Translations under genes and position numbers: made by a program | NCBI GenBank assembly: GCA_050246115.1 | Contig: JBFWWP010000046.1 | Span: 1 to 30,960, forward strand | Source: JBFWWP01 sp050246115 | GTDB lineage: Bacteria; Planctomycetota; UBA8108; UBA1146; JAJFFE01 | Direction of reading: 5' to 3' | DNA: 30,960 bases | Notes under the pieces: model-generated | The model's database searches: none | Seen by the model: the letters and a program-made list of their open reading frames with translations, nothing else | What the model was told of the DNA's origin: nothing | Part shown: in pieces, positions 23,865 to 30,960 of the stretch | Layout: every line of letters begins with the position of its first letter | Numbering within the stretch: position 1 is the first letter of the stretch

Positions 23865-24730
23865 CGAACCCCTGTCGTCGCGTCGTCCTCCGCCATGAGC
23901 ACGTTGTCGATCAGGCGCACGCCGTCGACGTGGGCGGCGACCGCCAGCACGGCCCCACCCTGGTCCACGGTACCCTCGATCGGTACCAGGGTTCGTGGAT
24001 CGACCAAGTCGAGGTACTCGAGTCGCACTCGCGGCTCGTCGAGAATCGGACGGAGTGCCGTCATCAACAGCGCGCTGGCCCTTCGCTCACCGTCGCAGAA
24101 ACCCCGCTTCGCCGCAGCGAGTCCCGCGTAGAGTATGGGCGCGACGCGCCGCCCCTCGTTCGACAGGCGTCGATTCCGGCTCGACATCGCCAAACCATCG
24201 GATTCACGCTGGGTGGGGCACGGTACGATCTCGAGGTCGAGGTTCAGGTCCGCCACCAACTGCCGAACGACGCAGTACTGCTGATAGTCCTTGAGGCCGA
24301 AGTAGGCGCGCTGCGGTCTCACGACGTTCAACAACTTGAGTACGATGAGACTGACCCCGGCGAAGTGCCCGGGTCGCTGGCGACCGCAGAGTCGAGTCGC
24401 TAGCGTCGGCACCTCCACGCGGGTGGCGAACCCACGCGGATAGAGATCGTCGATGGTGCCGAACCACCCGACGTCGACGCCTTCTTCCGTCAGCATACGC
24501 TCGTCACCCTCGCGGTCGCGCGGGTACACCGCCAAGTCCTCACCCGGACCGAACTGCGTGGGGTTCACGAAAACGCTGACGACCACGACCTCGTTGTGCG
24601 CGCGCGCCGCCTGCAGGAGCGAACGGTGCCCATCGTGCAAGGCGCCCATCGTGGGTACGAAGCCCACACGGAGAGTCGCCGCCTGCGCACGCCACGCGCG
24701 CACCTCGTCCAGTCGGTCGAGTCCCTTCAT
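23861..24730 (-). CDS. panC: Pantothenate synthetase
   Basis: PanC condenses pantoate and beta-alanine with ATP to give pantothenate, the precursor used by CoaA. The 289-residue product has the signature PTMGALHDGHRSLLQAAR (HxGH nucleotide-binding motif), VSVFVNPTQFGPGEDL, PGHFAGVSLIVLKLLNVV, AYFGLKDYQQ and SDGLAMSSRN (KMSKS-like). Length and motif order are normal. Its ATG overlaps the folK stop (ATGA at 24730-24727) and its TGA overlaps the ispE start, so it is the third of four tightly coupled genes. Confidence 0.96.
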   Translation of the reverse strand: MKGLDRLDEVRAWRAQAATLRVGFVPTMGALHDGHRSLLQAARAHNEVVVVSVFVNPTQFGPGEDLAVYPRDREGDERMLTEEGVDVGWFGTIDDLYPRGFATRVEVPTLATRLCGRQRPGHFAGVSLIVLKLLNVVRPQRAYFGLKDYQQYCVVRQLVADLNLDLEIVPCPTQRESDGLAMSSRNRRLSNEGRRVAPILYAGLAAAKRGFCDGERRASALLMTALRPILDEPRVRLEYLDLVDPRTLVPIEGTVDQGGAVLAVAAHVDGVRLIDNVLMAEDDATTGVR

Positions 24731-25269
24731 GGCGCAACTCCCGCCGACGCCGGGCTGCCCGAACCGTCGAGTCGCCGCGACTGCAGGACCGACAGCAGTT
24801 CCGCGACGGTCCGCGCCGTGCCAGGCACCTGTCGCTGTGGAGCGAGTTCGTTCCAGGGGACCAACACGAACTCCCGTTCCGCGATGCCGGGATGAGGCAG
24901 CTCGAGCCCGGGAAGACTGAGTTCACGCCCGTCGAAGTCGAGGATGTCGAGATCGATGACGCGTGGCCCCCAGCGCTCGGTCGGCGTCCTCCCGAGTTCG
25001 CACTCGAGTCGCTTCAGGGCAGCGAGCAGCGACAGCGGCTCGAGGCGCGTGCGGGCCACAACGACTTGGTTGAGGTAGTCCGGCTGCGGCGGGCCGAGCG
25101 CGGGCCCCGCGAAGATCGCCGAAACGGCATGCGGCACCGCGATCTCGCGCACCTCGAGGAGGTCGATGGCTCGCCGCAGCTGGGCCTCCCGGTCTCCCAG
25201 GTTGCTGCCCAAGCCCAGCGTGACGTCGAACTCGGGGATCACGAGTGCGCCAGCGACGGTTGGGATCAC
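24727..25269 (-). CDS. folK: 2-amino-4-hydroxy-6-hydroxymethyldihydropteridine pyrophosphokinase
   Basis: FolK transfers pyrophosphate from ATP to hydroxymethyldihydropterin in folate synthesis. The 180-residue product has the diagnostic LGLGSNLGDREAQLRRAI, then GPALGPPQPDYLNQVV and the HPPK signature RWGPRVIDLDILDFDG followed by LPHPGIAERE. The frame is open far upstream, to 26046, but that is the shadow of pssA. I place the start at GTG 25269, which overlaps the pssA TGA as GTGA; an in-frame GTG nine codons later is possible. The last ~30 residues (LLSVLQSRRLDGSGSPASAG) extend past the usual end. Confidence 0.9.
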   Translation of the reverse strand: MIPTVAGALVIPEFDVTLGLGSNLGDREAQLRRAIDLLEVREIAVPHAVSAIFAGPALGPPQPDYLNQVVVARTRLEPLSLLAALKRLECELGRTPTERWGPRVIDLDILDFDGRELSLPGLELPHPGIAEREFVLVPWNELAPQRQVPGTARTVAELLSVLQSRRLDGSGSPASAGVAP

Positions 25270-26108
25270 GCGCTCTGTTCCCTCCCTCGACCTCGCGCCG
25301 CACTGAAGAGCATTGAAAGCGGTGTCCAAAAGACGTAGCCCATGAAAGCGAGGCAGAGAATGGGCTCCACCATGACGACCGACAGCGTCACACCGAACAC
25401 GAGGTACACGAGCGTGTCGAACGACTGTTTCCGCGCCAGCAACTGGCTGGCGAAGTGCGGATACCGCAAGTAGCTCGACACCATGATGAACCCGAGAAAG
25501 AACCCGACGAAGGGCAGCAGCTTGGGGATCGATTGGAGGTACGGGTCGAGGACAGCCGGCGTCGTCTCGGCGATCGCGCGCAACTCCCACGACCTCCAAT
25601 CCGAGAGCCAGAAGTACACCAGCACCAAGCCCGCGACGCAGCCGGCGGCCGCCGGCGTCGGCAGGCCGCGGAAGCAGAGGTGATCCTCTTCGGCGGGCCC
25701 GCTCTCGGCGTTGAATCGCGCCAGGCGCAGAAGCGCACCCAAGAAGTACGCGAGTCCGAAAACCCACGCTACGTTCTGCCAAGCGGGCTGCCAAGCGACG
25801 ACGCGATTCAGGGTGACGATGAGCCCGGCGGGCGCCAGACCAAAGGTCACCAGATCGGCCAGCGAGTCGAGGTGCGCACCGAGGCTCGAAGTGGCGCCGG
25901 TCATGCGCGCAACGCGACCATCGAAGACGTCGAAGATCATGCCGAGGAGGATGCTCCAAGCGGCGTACCGCAGGGCCGCCGGCGGACGGAGAATGCCATC
26001 GTGGATCTCTGCGGCAGCGATCATGGTCAGGGCCACGAACCCGCACACCGCGTTGCCGATCGTGATCAGGTTGGGGATCACTGCCGCGTGGTTCTTCGAA
26101 TTATCCAC
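25266..26108 (-). CDS. pssA: CDP-diacylglycerol--serine O-phosphatidyltransferase
   Basis: PssA makes phosphatidylserine from CDP-diacylglycerol and serine in the inner membrane. The 280-residue product starts PNLITIGNAVCGFVAL, a typical first helix. It has the full CDP-alcohol phosphotransferase motif D-x2-D-G-x2-A-R-x8-G-x3-D-x3-D, seen as DVFDGRVARM ... GAHLDSLADLVTFG. Conserved LLRLARFN and FRGLPTPAAAG follow, then several more hydrophobic helices. Start ATG 26108. It is first of the chain pssA-folK-panC-ispE, each joined by a 4-bp overlap. The ~470-bp space to the divergent enolase gene must hold its promoter. Confidence 0.93.
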   Translation of the reverse strand: MDNSKNHAAVIPNLITIGNAVCGFVALTMIAAAEIHDGILRPPAALRYAAWSILLGMIFDVFDGRVARMTGATSSLGAHLDSLADLVTFGLAPAGLIVTLNRVVAWQPAWQNVAWVFGLAYFLGALLRLARFNAESGPAEEDHLCFRGLPTPAAAGCVAGLVLVYFWLSDWRSWELRAIAETTPAVLDPYLQSIPKLLPFVGFFLGFIMVSSYLRYPHFASQLLARKQSFDTLVYLVFGVTLSVVMVEPILCLAFMGYVFWTPLSMLFSAARGRGREQSA

Positions 26109-26582
26109 GCATCTCTCTTTCCTGGATCGAACCGATCGGCGACACCCGTCCGGGCAACCGAGCGCGATTCGCGACGGTCGTTCGGACGGCCTCGAGGAGA
26201 CGACGGTGTCCGACCGATCCCATCAGCGTCGAACAAACGCGCCTCGGGCGCAAGAGCCGCGCTCCAACTCGGTGGCGGCTGGGCCGTGGCCACCCCATTG
26301 ATTCCCCGAGAACAGGACGCTACCGTGCGGCGGATCGGGCGGGGCGAGCCGACCCGACTCGTCGCGACCGCTTGCGCGTGCCGTCGCGCCGCGCGCGCCG
26401 CCGCCCCGGTGGGCAGGGCCAGTGCCGGCCTGCCTCGACGAACTTCTGCGCTATAACCAACTCGCCGACAACCACGGTCGACGACGGGCCCGCGCTCGGC
26501 AACGGCCAACGTGCATTACCAGGGGGACGACGTCGCTCCCGCGCCCGTCCTCTCGCATCCACCGACGGAACGGACGACTCCC
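26109..26582. promoter_or_regulatory. Divergent intergenic region of pssA and eno
   Basis: 474 bases with no supported gene, between two diverging genes, so it should hold promoters for both. On the plus strand TATAAC at 26452-26457 resembles a -10 box (5 of 6 bases), about 125 bases before the eno start, but no good -35 is seen at standard spacing. I found no clear promoter for pssA and no riboswitch. Confidence 0.3.
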
Positions 26583-27848
26583 ATGAGCGAAATCATCGGT
26601 CTGCACTCCCGCACCATTCTGGACTCGCGCGGCAACCCGACGGTCGAAGTCGACTGCTACTTGGAGAGTGGGGTCATGGGGCGCGCCGCGGTGCCGTCGG
26701 GCGCCAGCACCGGCGAGTTCGAAGCGGTCGAACTCCGTGACGGCGGCGAGGCCTGGTGTGGAAAGGGAGTCGAGCAGGCACTGGCCCATGTCCAAAGCGA
26801 GATCGCCGAGGCCGTCGTCGGACTCGACGCCAGCGACCAGGAGGACGTGGACCGAACCCTCGTCGAACTCGACGGGACCGCGAATCGCTCGCGGCTCGGG
26901 GCGAACGCCATCCTCGGCGTGTCGATGGCCGTCTGTCGGGCCGCTGCCGATGAATCCGGTCTGCCCCTCTATCGTTACCTCGGCGGACCTACGGCCTCCC
27001 GGCTGCCGATCCCGCTCCTCAACGTGATCAACGGTGGAGCCCACGCCAACAACAATCTGGAGTTCCAGGAGTTCATGCTCGCGCCGCGGGGCGCGCCGGA
27101 CTTCCCTACTGGCCTGCGCTGGGGTGTCGAGGTCTATCACCGGCTGAAGCGACTGCTGCACGACTCGGGAAAGTCGATCGCCGTCGGGGACGAAGGCGGA
27201 TTCGCGCCCGATCTCGAGAGCGACGAGTTCGCGCTCGAGCTCTTGACGCGCGCGGTGGAGGCCGCCGGCTACCGCGTTGGAGAGGACTTCGCCTTCGCCC
27301 TCGACGTTGCTGCAAGTGAGTTCCACCGCGACGGCCGCTACCACTTCTCGAGCCCGGCTCGCGCGCTCGATGCCGAGGCGATGACGAACCACTACGCCCG
27401 GCTCGCTGCGCGCTTCCCCATCACCTCGATCGAGGACGGGCTCGATCAGAGCGACTGGGCGGGCTGGAAAGTGCTGACCGAGCGGCTTGGGACCGATCTA
27501 CGGCTGGTCGGGGACGACCTTTACGTCACCAACCGCGAGTTCCTTGCCCGCGGGATCCGCGACCGCGCCGGCAATGCGATCCTCATCAAGCTCAATCAAA
27601 TCGGGACCGTCTCCGAGACCTTGCACACCGTCCGCATGGCCCAAGAGGCGGGTTTTCGCGTCATCATTTCGCACCGATCGGGCGAGACCGAGGACAGCTT
27701 CATCGCGGACCTGGCGGTGGCGACCGGCTCCGGCTGGATCAAGACCGGGGCCCCGTGTCGAAGCGATCGCAACGCCAAGTACAACCGCTTGCTCCGAATT
27801 CACGAGGAGATCGCGGAGATCGCGACGTATGGCCCCTTGAATTCCTGA
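26583..27848 (+). CDS. eno: Enolase (phosphopyruvate hydratase)
   Basis: Enolase converts 2-phosphoglycerate to phosphoenolpyruvate in glycolysis. The 421-residue product is a full-length bacterial enolase: SRTILDSRGNPTVEVD, VPSGASTGEFEAVELRD, NGGAHANNNLEFQEFM, GDEGGFAPDL with the catalytic Glu, SIEDGLDQSDWAGW, VGDDLYVTN, LIKLNQIGT with the catalytic Lys, and ISHRSGETEDSFIADLAV. Start ATG 26583; its ribosome site is weak. It diverges from pssA, and an FtsB/DivIC-like gene follows on the same strand, a common neighbour of eno in bacteria. Its product, PEP, is also a substrate of KdsA encoded in this window. Confidence 0.97.
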   Translation: MSEIIGLHSRTILDSRGNPTVEVDCYLESGVMGRAAVPSGASTGEFEAVELRDGGEAWCGKGVEQALAHVQSEIAEAVVGLDASDQEDVDRTLVELDGTANRSRLGANAILGVSMAVCRAAADESGLPLYRYLGGPTASRLPIPLLNVINGGAHANNNLEFQEFMLAPRGAPDFPTGLRWGVEVYHRLKRLLHDSGKSIAVGDEGGFAPDLESDEFALELLTRAVEAAGYRVGEDFAFALDVAASEFHRDGRYHFSSPARALDAEAMTNHYARLAARFPITSIEDGLDQSDWAGWKVLTERLGTDLRLVGDDLYVTNREFLARGIRDRAGNAILIKLNQIGTVSETLHTVRMAQEAGFRVIISHRSGETEDSFIADLAVATGSGWIKTGAPCRSDRNAKYNRLLRIHEEIAEIATYGPLNS

Positions 27849-27854
27849 CTTAGA

Positions 27855-27871
27855 GGCCGTGTAATCCGGCC
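27855..27871 (+). terminator. Small hairpin after eno
   Basis: GGCCG and CGGCC form a 5-bp stem around TGTAATC, seven bases after the eno stop. It is too weak and lacks a T tract, so termination here is doubtful. No gene is seen between 27872 and 28069. Confidence 0.25.
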
Positions 27872-28069
27872 GGAGGCAAGTGCTGCGCTCGCCGCGGTAG
27901 TACTCGCCCCACGGGTTGCGGAATCCAAGGCGCGTCTCGGCCCGAGTTCGCCCGTCTCAGGGATCGCCTGGTTCGGGCTTCCTTCGGCTTCGGGGTCCTC
28001 TGTTTGGGGGGCTCCCGTGTCCTTGCGGAACGCCGGGCCCTTCGTGTTGACACTATCCGGGAGCCATGC

Positions 28070-28408
28070 GTGCGGGCATCCGTTTCGGGCGGCGATTTCC
28101 TACACTTCCTGTTGCTGTGCGCGGGGCTCTCGCTCATCGCCGTGGCCCTGCTGTGGGCACCGCGGCGGGAGACCACCCTCGCGCTCGAGGCGCGCCACGC
28201 ATCGCTCGCGCAGGCCGTTACGCGCGAGCGGGAACGCGCCGCGGAGTACCACCGGCTCTCCCGCGCCTTCGAGACCGACCCCCACTTTCGGCGAGTCGTA
28301 CTGAGTTGGGCTACCCGCCATCGCCGGCCGGGCGTGGTCACGGTCGAGGAGTACGTGCGTCGTGAGAGCGACTCCGGGAGCGGTCGCGGGAGCAAGCCGC
28401 AGTCCTGA
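28070..28408 (+). CDS. FtsB/DivIC-like septum protein (small bitopic coiled-coil protein)
   Basis: The predicted 112-residue product starts at GTG 28070; an in-frame TTG at 28004 is an alternative. It has one membrane helix near the N-terminus (FLHFLLLCAGLSLIAVALLW). A charged coiled coil follows (TLALEARHASLAQAVTRERE, then RAAEYHRLSRAFETD), and a short basic/acidic tail. This plan and size match FtsB/DivIC, which joins FtsL and FtsQ in the divisome, and the position just after eno is the classic place for ftsB. Sequence identity to the family is not strong enough by eye to be sure, and many planctomycetes lack a normal divisome. The stop TGA (28406-28408) lies on the first bases of a family A repeat, so the C-terminus may have been altered by that insertion. 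Confidence 0.6.
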   Translation: MRASVSGGDFLHFLLLCAGLSLIAVALLWAPRRETTLALEARHASLAQAVTRERERAAEYHRLSRAFETDPHFRRVVLSWATRHRRPGVVTVEEYVRRESDSGSGRGSKPQS

Positions 28409-28591
28409 GGAGTCGCCCAAGAGTAACTTCGACATCTTGGCGTCGATTTGGGTCAGATTCGGCCGATCCGGAAAGCTCGGAACCGGAGGCGTAGCCTTAG
28501 TTCCGGTGAGGATTTCGAGGTTTTCGGATCGGTCGAAGATGGCCCGAAGCGACGAGCAAGAGGATGAAGCCATTCTTGGGCGACTCCTGAG
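28407..28591. repeat. Palindromic element, family A, copy 2
   Basis: Begins GAGGAGTCGCCCAAGAGTAAC and ends with the inverse, GCCATTCTTGGGCGACTCCT. The core from GTCGATTTGGGTCAGATTCG to GATCGGTCGAAGATGGCCCG matches the copy at 11947-12123 almost base for base, in the same orientation. Centre pairing is weaker here (CTTAGTTCC instead of CTCGGTTCC). It fills most of the space between the FtsB-like gene and fliM. Confidence 0.85.
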
Positions 28592-28683
28592 ACCGGCTGA
28601 ATCGGCTCAAGCGCATGCCGGCGGCAGCCGATGGGGAATCAGAGCGATCCCCGACTCGTTCGGGGCCACGATGGAGATTGGGG

Positions 28684-29757
28684 ATGCCAGAAGTACTCAG
28701 CCAAGACGAAGTCGATGCCCTCTTGAACCTGGCGGGCAGCCAGCCGCTCGACGCCGTGGTCGGAGTCGTCGAACCGGGAGCGGCACCCGCGAGCGCCGGC
28801 GGCTCACGCGCCGGACGCCGCGCCGGCTTCGAGCCCTACAATGCGCTGCCTTCGCACCAGATCAACATCTACGACTTCAAGCGCCCAGAGCGAGTGTCGA
28901 AGAGCCAAGTCATCGCGCTCGAGGCTCTCCACGAGGTGTTCGCGCGCAACGTGAGTGCATCGTTGTCCGGCTACCTCCGCACGATCGTCGAGGTGCGACT
29001 GATCTCGGTGGAACAGTTCACGTACTCCGAGTTCACCATGTCGCTACCGATCCCGACCTCGTTCAACTTGCTCTCGTGCGAGCCGCTCGAGGGTCGGGTG
29101 ATCCTCGAGGTGAATCCATCGATTCTGTTTCCGATCATCGACCGACTCCTCGGGGGCGGGAAGATGGACCCGCAATACCTCGAGCGCCCCTTCACCAACA
29201 TTGAACTCGGTCTGGTCAGCACCATTCTCGAACGCATGATCTCGCAGCTGCGAGAGACTTGGGACAGCGTCAAAGAGATCGATTTCAAACTGTTCGAGAC
29301 CGAGTCGAATCCGTTCTTGCTGCAGATCGTGGCGCCCAACGAGCCGATCGTGTTGTTGTCGTTCGAAGCGCTCATGGGTGAGTACTCCGGGATGATCAAC
29401 ATCTGCATCCCGTTCAAGGTCATCGAACCGTTGATGCCGGAGTTCTCGCAGAGCAACTGGTTCAGCTCTTCGCAACGCCGAGGCAGCGGCGAGTCCGGCG
29501 GGAGCCGGATCTTGGAGTGCATCAACAACGCTCGGGTCGAGGTGGTCGGCATTCTTGCCGAGGTCCCGATCTGCCTGGCGGACATTCTCTCGCTCAAGGT
29601 CGGCGATCTGATCGACACCGGTCAGACGTCGAACTCGCCGACGCTCCTCGCGATCGAGGGCCGTCGCAAGTTCCGCGGCGAGGCGGGCGTTCACAAAGGA
29701 CGAAAAGTCGTCAGGCTCGAGGAGACGGTACAGCCGCTCGATCCCGACGCCACCTGA
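28684..29757 (+). CDS. fliM: Flagellar motor switch protein FliM
   Basis: FliM is part of the C-ring that binds CheY-P and sets flagellar rotation. The 357-residue product starts MPEVLSQDEVDALLNLA, the usual N-terminal CheY-binding peptide, which fixes the start at ATG 28684 rather than upstream. After a Gly/Ala-rich linker come INIYDFKRPERVSKSQVIAL, SEFTMSLPIPTSFNLL, LEVNPSILFPIIDRLLGGG, LFETESNPFLLQIVAPNE and GMINICIPFKVIEPLM of the CheC-like middle domain. The C-terminal SpoA/FliN-like domain (VEVVGILAEVPICLADILSL, then KVGDLIDTG) follows. Length is normal. No other flagellar gene is in the window. The gap upstream to 28592 shows nothing except this gene's own leader. Confidence 0.95.
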   Translation: MPEVLSQDEVDALLNLAGSQPLDAVVGVVEPGAAPASAGGSRAGRRAGFEPYNALPSHQINIYDFKRPERVSKSQVIALEALHEVFARNVSASLSGYLRTIVEVRLISVEQFTYSEFTMSLPIPTSFNLLSCEPLEGRVILEVNPSILFPIIDRLLGGGKMDPQYLERPFTNIELGLVSTILERMISQLRETWDSVKEIDFKLFETESNPFLLQIVAPNEPIVLLSFEALMGEYSGMINICIPFKVIEPLMPEFSQSNWFSSSQRRGSGESGGSRILECINNARVEVVGILAEVPICLADILSLKVGDLIDTGQTSNSPTLLAIEGRRKFRGEAGVHKGRKVVRLEETVQPLDPDAT

Positions 29758-29776
29758 TCGAGCCGGACGCCCACGC

Positions 29777-30925
29777 TTACTTTGCAGGCAGCTGGATGGT
29801 CTGACCGACTCGCAGGCTCAGGGGATCGAGCCCCGGGTTGGCCCGCAGGATGTCGTCCACCCGGCCAACATCGCCGAATCGCTCACGCGCGATCGCGTAC
29901 AGCGTATCCCCGTCACGCACCACGTAGGCGATCATGCCGGGCGGCAAGCTTCGGGGCGCGGTCGCCTTGGGTTTGTCGGCAGCGGCGGCAGAACCAGCGA
30001 CGGGTTTGCCGACAGCCGGCTTGCCTAAGTCCGGTTTGCCTAGGTCCGGTTTGCTCAGGTCCGGTTTGACAGTCGGTGCCGGGGGCGCGGGAATCGAGAT
30101 CGCGGCTCCCACCTTGAGCACTTCACCGTCGCCGAGGTCCGGGTTGGCGGCGAGAATCGCACGGTACAGTTCGGGCCGGCCGTAGTGTTCCTTCGCGATG
30201 CTCCACAGGCTGTCTCCCTCACGCACCTGGTGCTGACGCGGGTAGCCCGGCGTCAGGGCGGCGGGTGGGTGTTGGACTGCCGCGGTCCCGGCCAGATCCT
30301 CGCGCGCCCCACCGCGGGCGAAGCCTTCTTCCAGTCGGTTTCCACCCACCGGATTCGGGTCGGCCATGCCTCCCCGACTGACGTCGCTCTCCGGTGCAGA
30401 TCGGTCGGGAACCGCCCCGAGCGTTTCCGATCGGCCGCCATCGGCGCTGGCGGACTCCTGCGGAGACGGCCTACCCAGTGTCGTCTCGTTGGACTTGTTC
30501 GAGTCTTGCCACTCACCGAAGTCAGAGGGCCGCGGGTCCGTGCCCAGGGAAAGACCCGACGTTCCCCCGTCCGCCGGCTCCGGTTGTGAATCCGTGGCCC
30601 CGCCGTGCTCGCGAACCGTCGACTCCGGCGTCGGCAACCCGCCACGGTCCCGCGGAAAAGTGACCGGGGTGGACCCGCCGACGCTCGCCCAATCGTCCTC
30701 GGGACCAGGCTTCGGTTCGATGGGCTTCGCGCGGCTCGAGTCGGTGGTGGGCGTCGGCAAGCGCGCATCCTGGATCCGCGCTGGCTGCCCGCCGGGGCCA
30801 CGACCCGTCACTTGATCGCGCCCGGAGGGCGTGTTGTCGATGTTGCGGTCGAGCAGCTTGGCGACCACGCCGACCCCTAGGATCACGGCGAGAATCAGCA
30901 CGATCTTGGTGGTGTTGTTCCCCAT
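29777..30925 (-). CDS. Membrane-anchored protein with two LysM domains
   Basis: The 382-residue product starts MGNNTTKIVLILAVILGVGV, a short cytoplasmic end and one hydrophobic anchor. A long Pro/Ser/Gly/Asp-rich, probably disordered region follows to about residue 225. Then comes LysM 1 (HQVREGDSLWSIAKEHYG ... ILAANPDLGDGEVLKVG). A linker of KPDLGKPDLGKP repeats follows, coded by short DNA repeats near 30020-30065, then LysM 2 (YVVRDGDTLYAIARERFG ... ILRANPGLDPLSLRVGQ) at the very end. LysM domains bind N-acetylglucosamine polymers such as peptidoglycan, so this protein may tether the membrane to the wall. It ends 19 bases from fliM, tail to tail. A GGGGGGG run lies 7-13 bases before its ATG. 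Confidence 0.86.
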   Translation of the reverse strand: MGNNTTKIVLILAVILGVGVVAKLLDRNIDNTPSGRDQVTGRGPGGQPARIQDARLPTPTTDSSRAKPIEPKPGPEDDWASVGGSTPVTFPRDRGGLPTPESTVREHGGATDSQPEPADGGTSGLSLGTDPRPSDFGEWQDSNKSNETTLGRPSPQESASADGGRSETLGAVPDRSAPESDVSRGGMADPNPVGGNRLEEGFARGGAREDLAGTAAVQHPPAALTPGYPRQHQVREGDSLWSIAKEHYGRPELYRAILAANPDLGDGEVLKVGAAISIPAPPAPTVKPDLSKPDLGKPDLGKPAVGKPVAGSAAAADKPKATAPRSLPPGMIAYVVRDGDTLYAIARERFGDVGRVDDILRANPGLDPLSLRVGQTIQLPAK

Positions 30926-30960
30926 GAGAAGCCCCCCCCTTCGGACGTTCGCCGCGACGG

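Noticed and set aside
25270..26046. Long N-terminal extension of folK
   Set aside because: It is out of frame with pssA, Arg-rich, and without homology; the GTG overlapping the pssA stop gives a normal FolK.
1..30960. tRNA, rRNA and selenocysteine tRNA genes
   Set aside because: I looked for tRNA-like cloverleaf patterns and conserved rRNA words and saw none. The Sec machinery needed for the predicted selenoprotein is therefore not in this window.

Overview
This is a high-GC bacterial draft or metagenome scaffold, with a 100-base run of N at 17678-17777. Several features together suggest a Gram-negative, flagellated bacterium, most likely a member or relative of the Planctomycetota: an FG-GAP/VCBS secreted protein ending in a dockerin-like calcium-binding tail, a SpoVG carrying an inserted zinc ribbon, a LysM protein with one membrane anchor, KDO-8-phosphate synthase (so an LPS-type outer membrane) and FliM. 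This placement is inference from gene content; no rRNA or other phylogenetic marker is in the window.

Layout. 1-1128: a broken gene tail and a mosaic of recent direct and tandem repeats. 1129-2523: FG-GAP/dockerin protein, followed by strong hairpins and palindromic repeat elements. 3265-3840: small lipoprotein. 3854-5100: a graveyard of mobile DNA, with an ISL3-like transposase remnant cut by a group II intron remnant, itself next to a second intron 3' remnant. 5104-7994 (minus): coaA and thiC, thiC preceded by a TPP riboswitch. 8159-11470 (minus): a DsbD-type thiol:disulfide interchange protein. 12275-15429 (plus): a DNA-binding regulator with a receiver-like N-terminus, a zinc-ribbon membrane protein, kdsA and a GT2 glycosyltransferase. 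15480-21647 (minus): a large exported protein of unknown function, the N gap, asparaginase II and a large repeat-rich exported protein. 21884-26108 (minus): pssA-folK-panC-ispE, chained by 4-bp stop/start overlaps, then spoVG. 26583-29757 (plus): eno, an FtsB/DivIC-like gene and fliM. 29777-30925 (minus): LysM protein.

The most interesting observation is in the DsbD gene. Its frame is interrupted once, by TGA at 8743-8741, exactly where the first cysteine of the C-terminal thioredoxin CxxC motif belongs (FTGHT-TGA-ANCRKME). The same frame then continues with normal family sequence for 193 residues. Eighteen bases after the TGA there is a perfect 7-bp stem with a GUAU loop, extendable by a lower 5-bp stem, matching the general form of a bacterial SECIS. 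The best reading is one 1103-residue selenoprotein with a UxxC active site, which automatic annotation would split into two genes.

The window also holds three families of palindromic intergenic repeats. Family A is a ~180-bp long-hairpin element (two copies). Family B is a ~150-bp long-hairpin element (one intact and one partial copy). Family C is a short hairpin arm that recurs near gene ends and overlaps the stop codons of thiC and spoVG.
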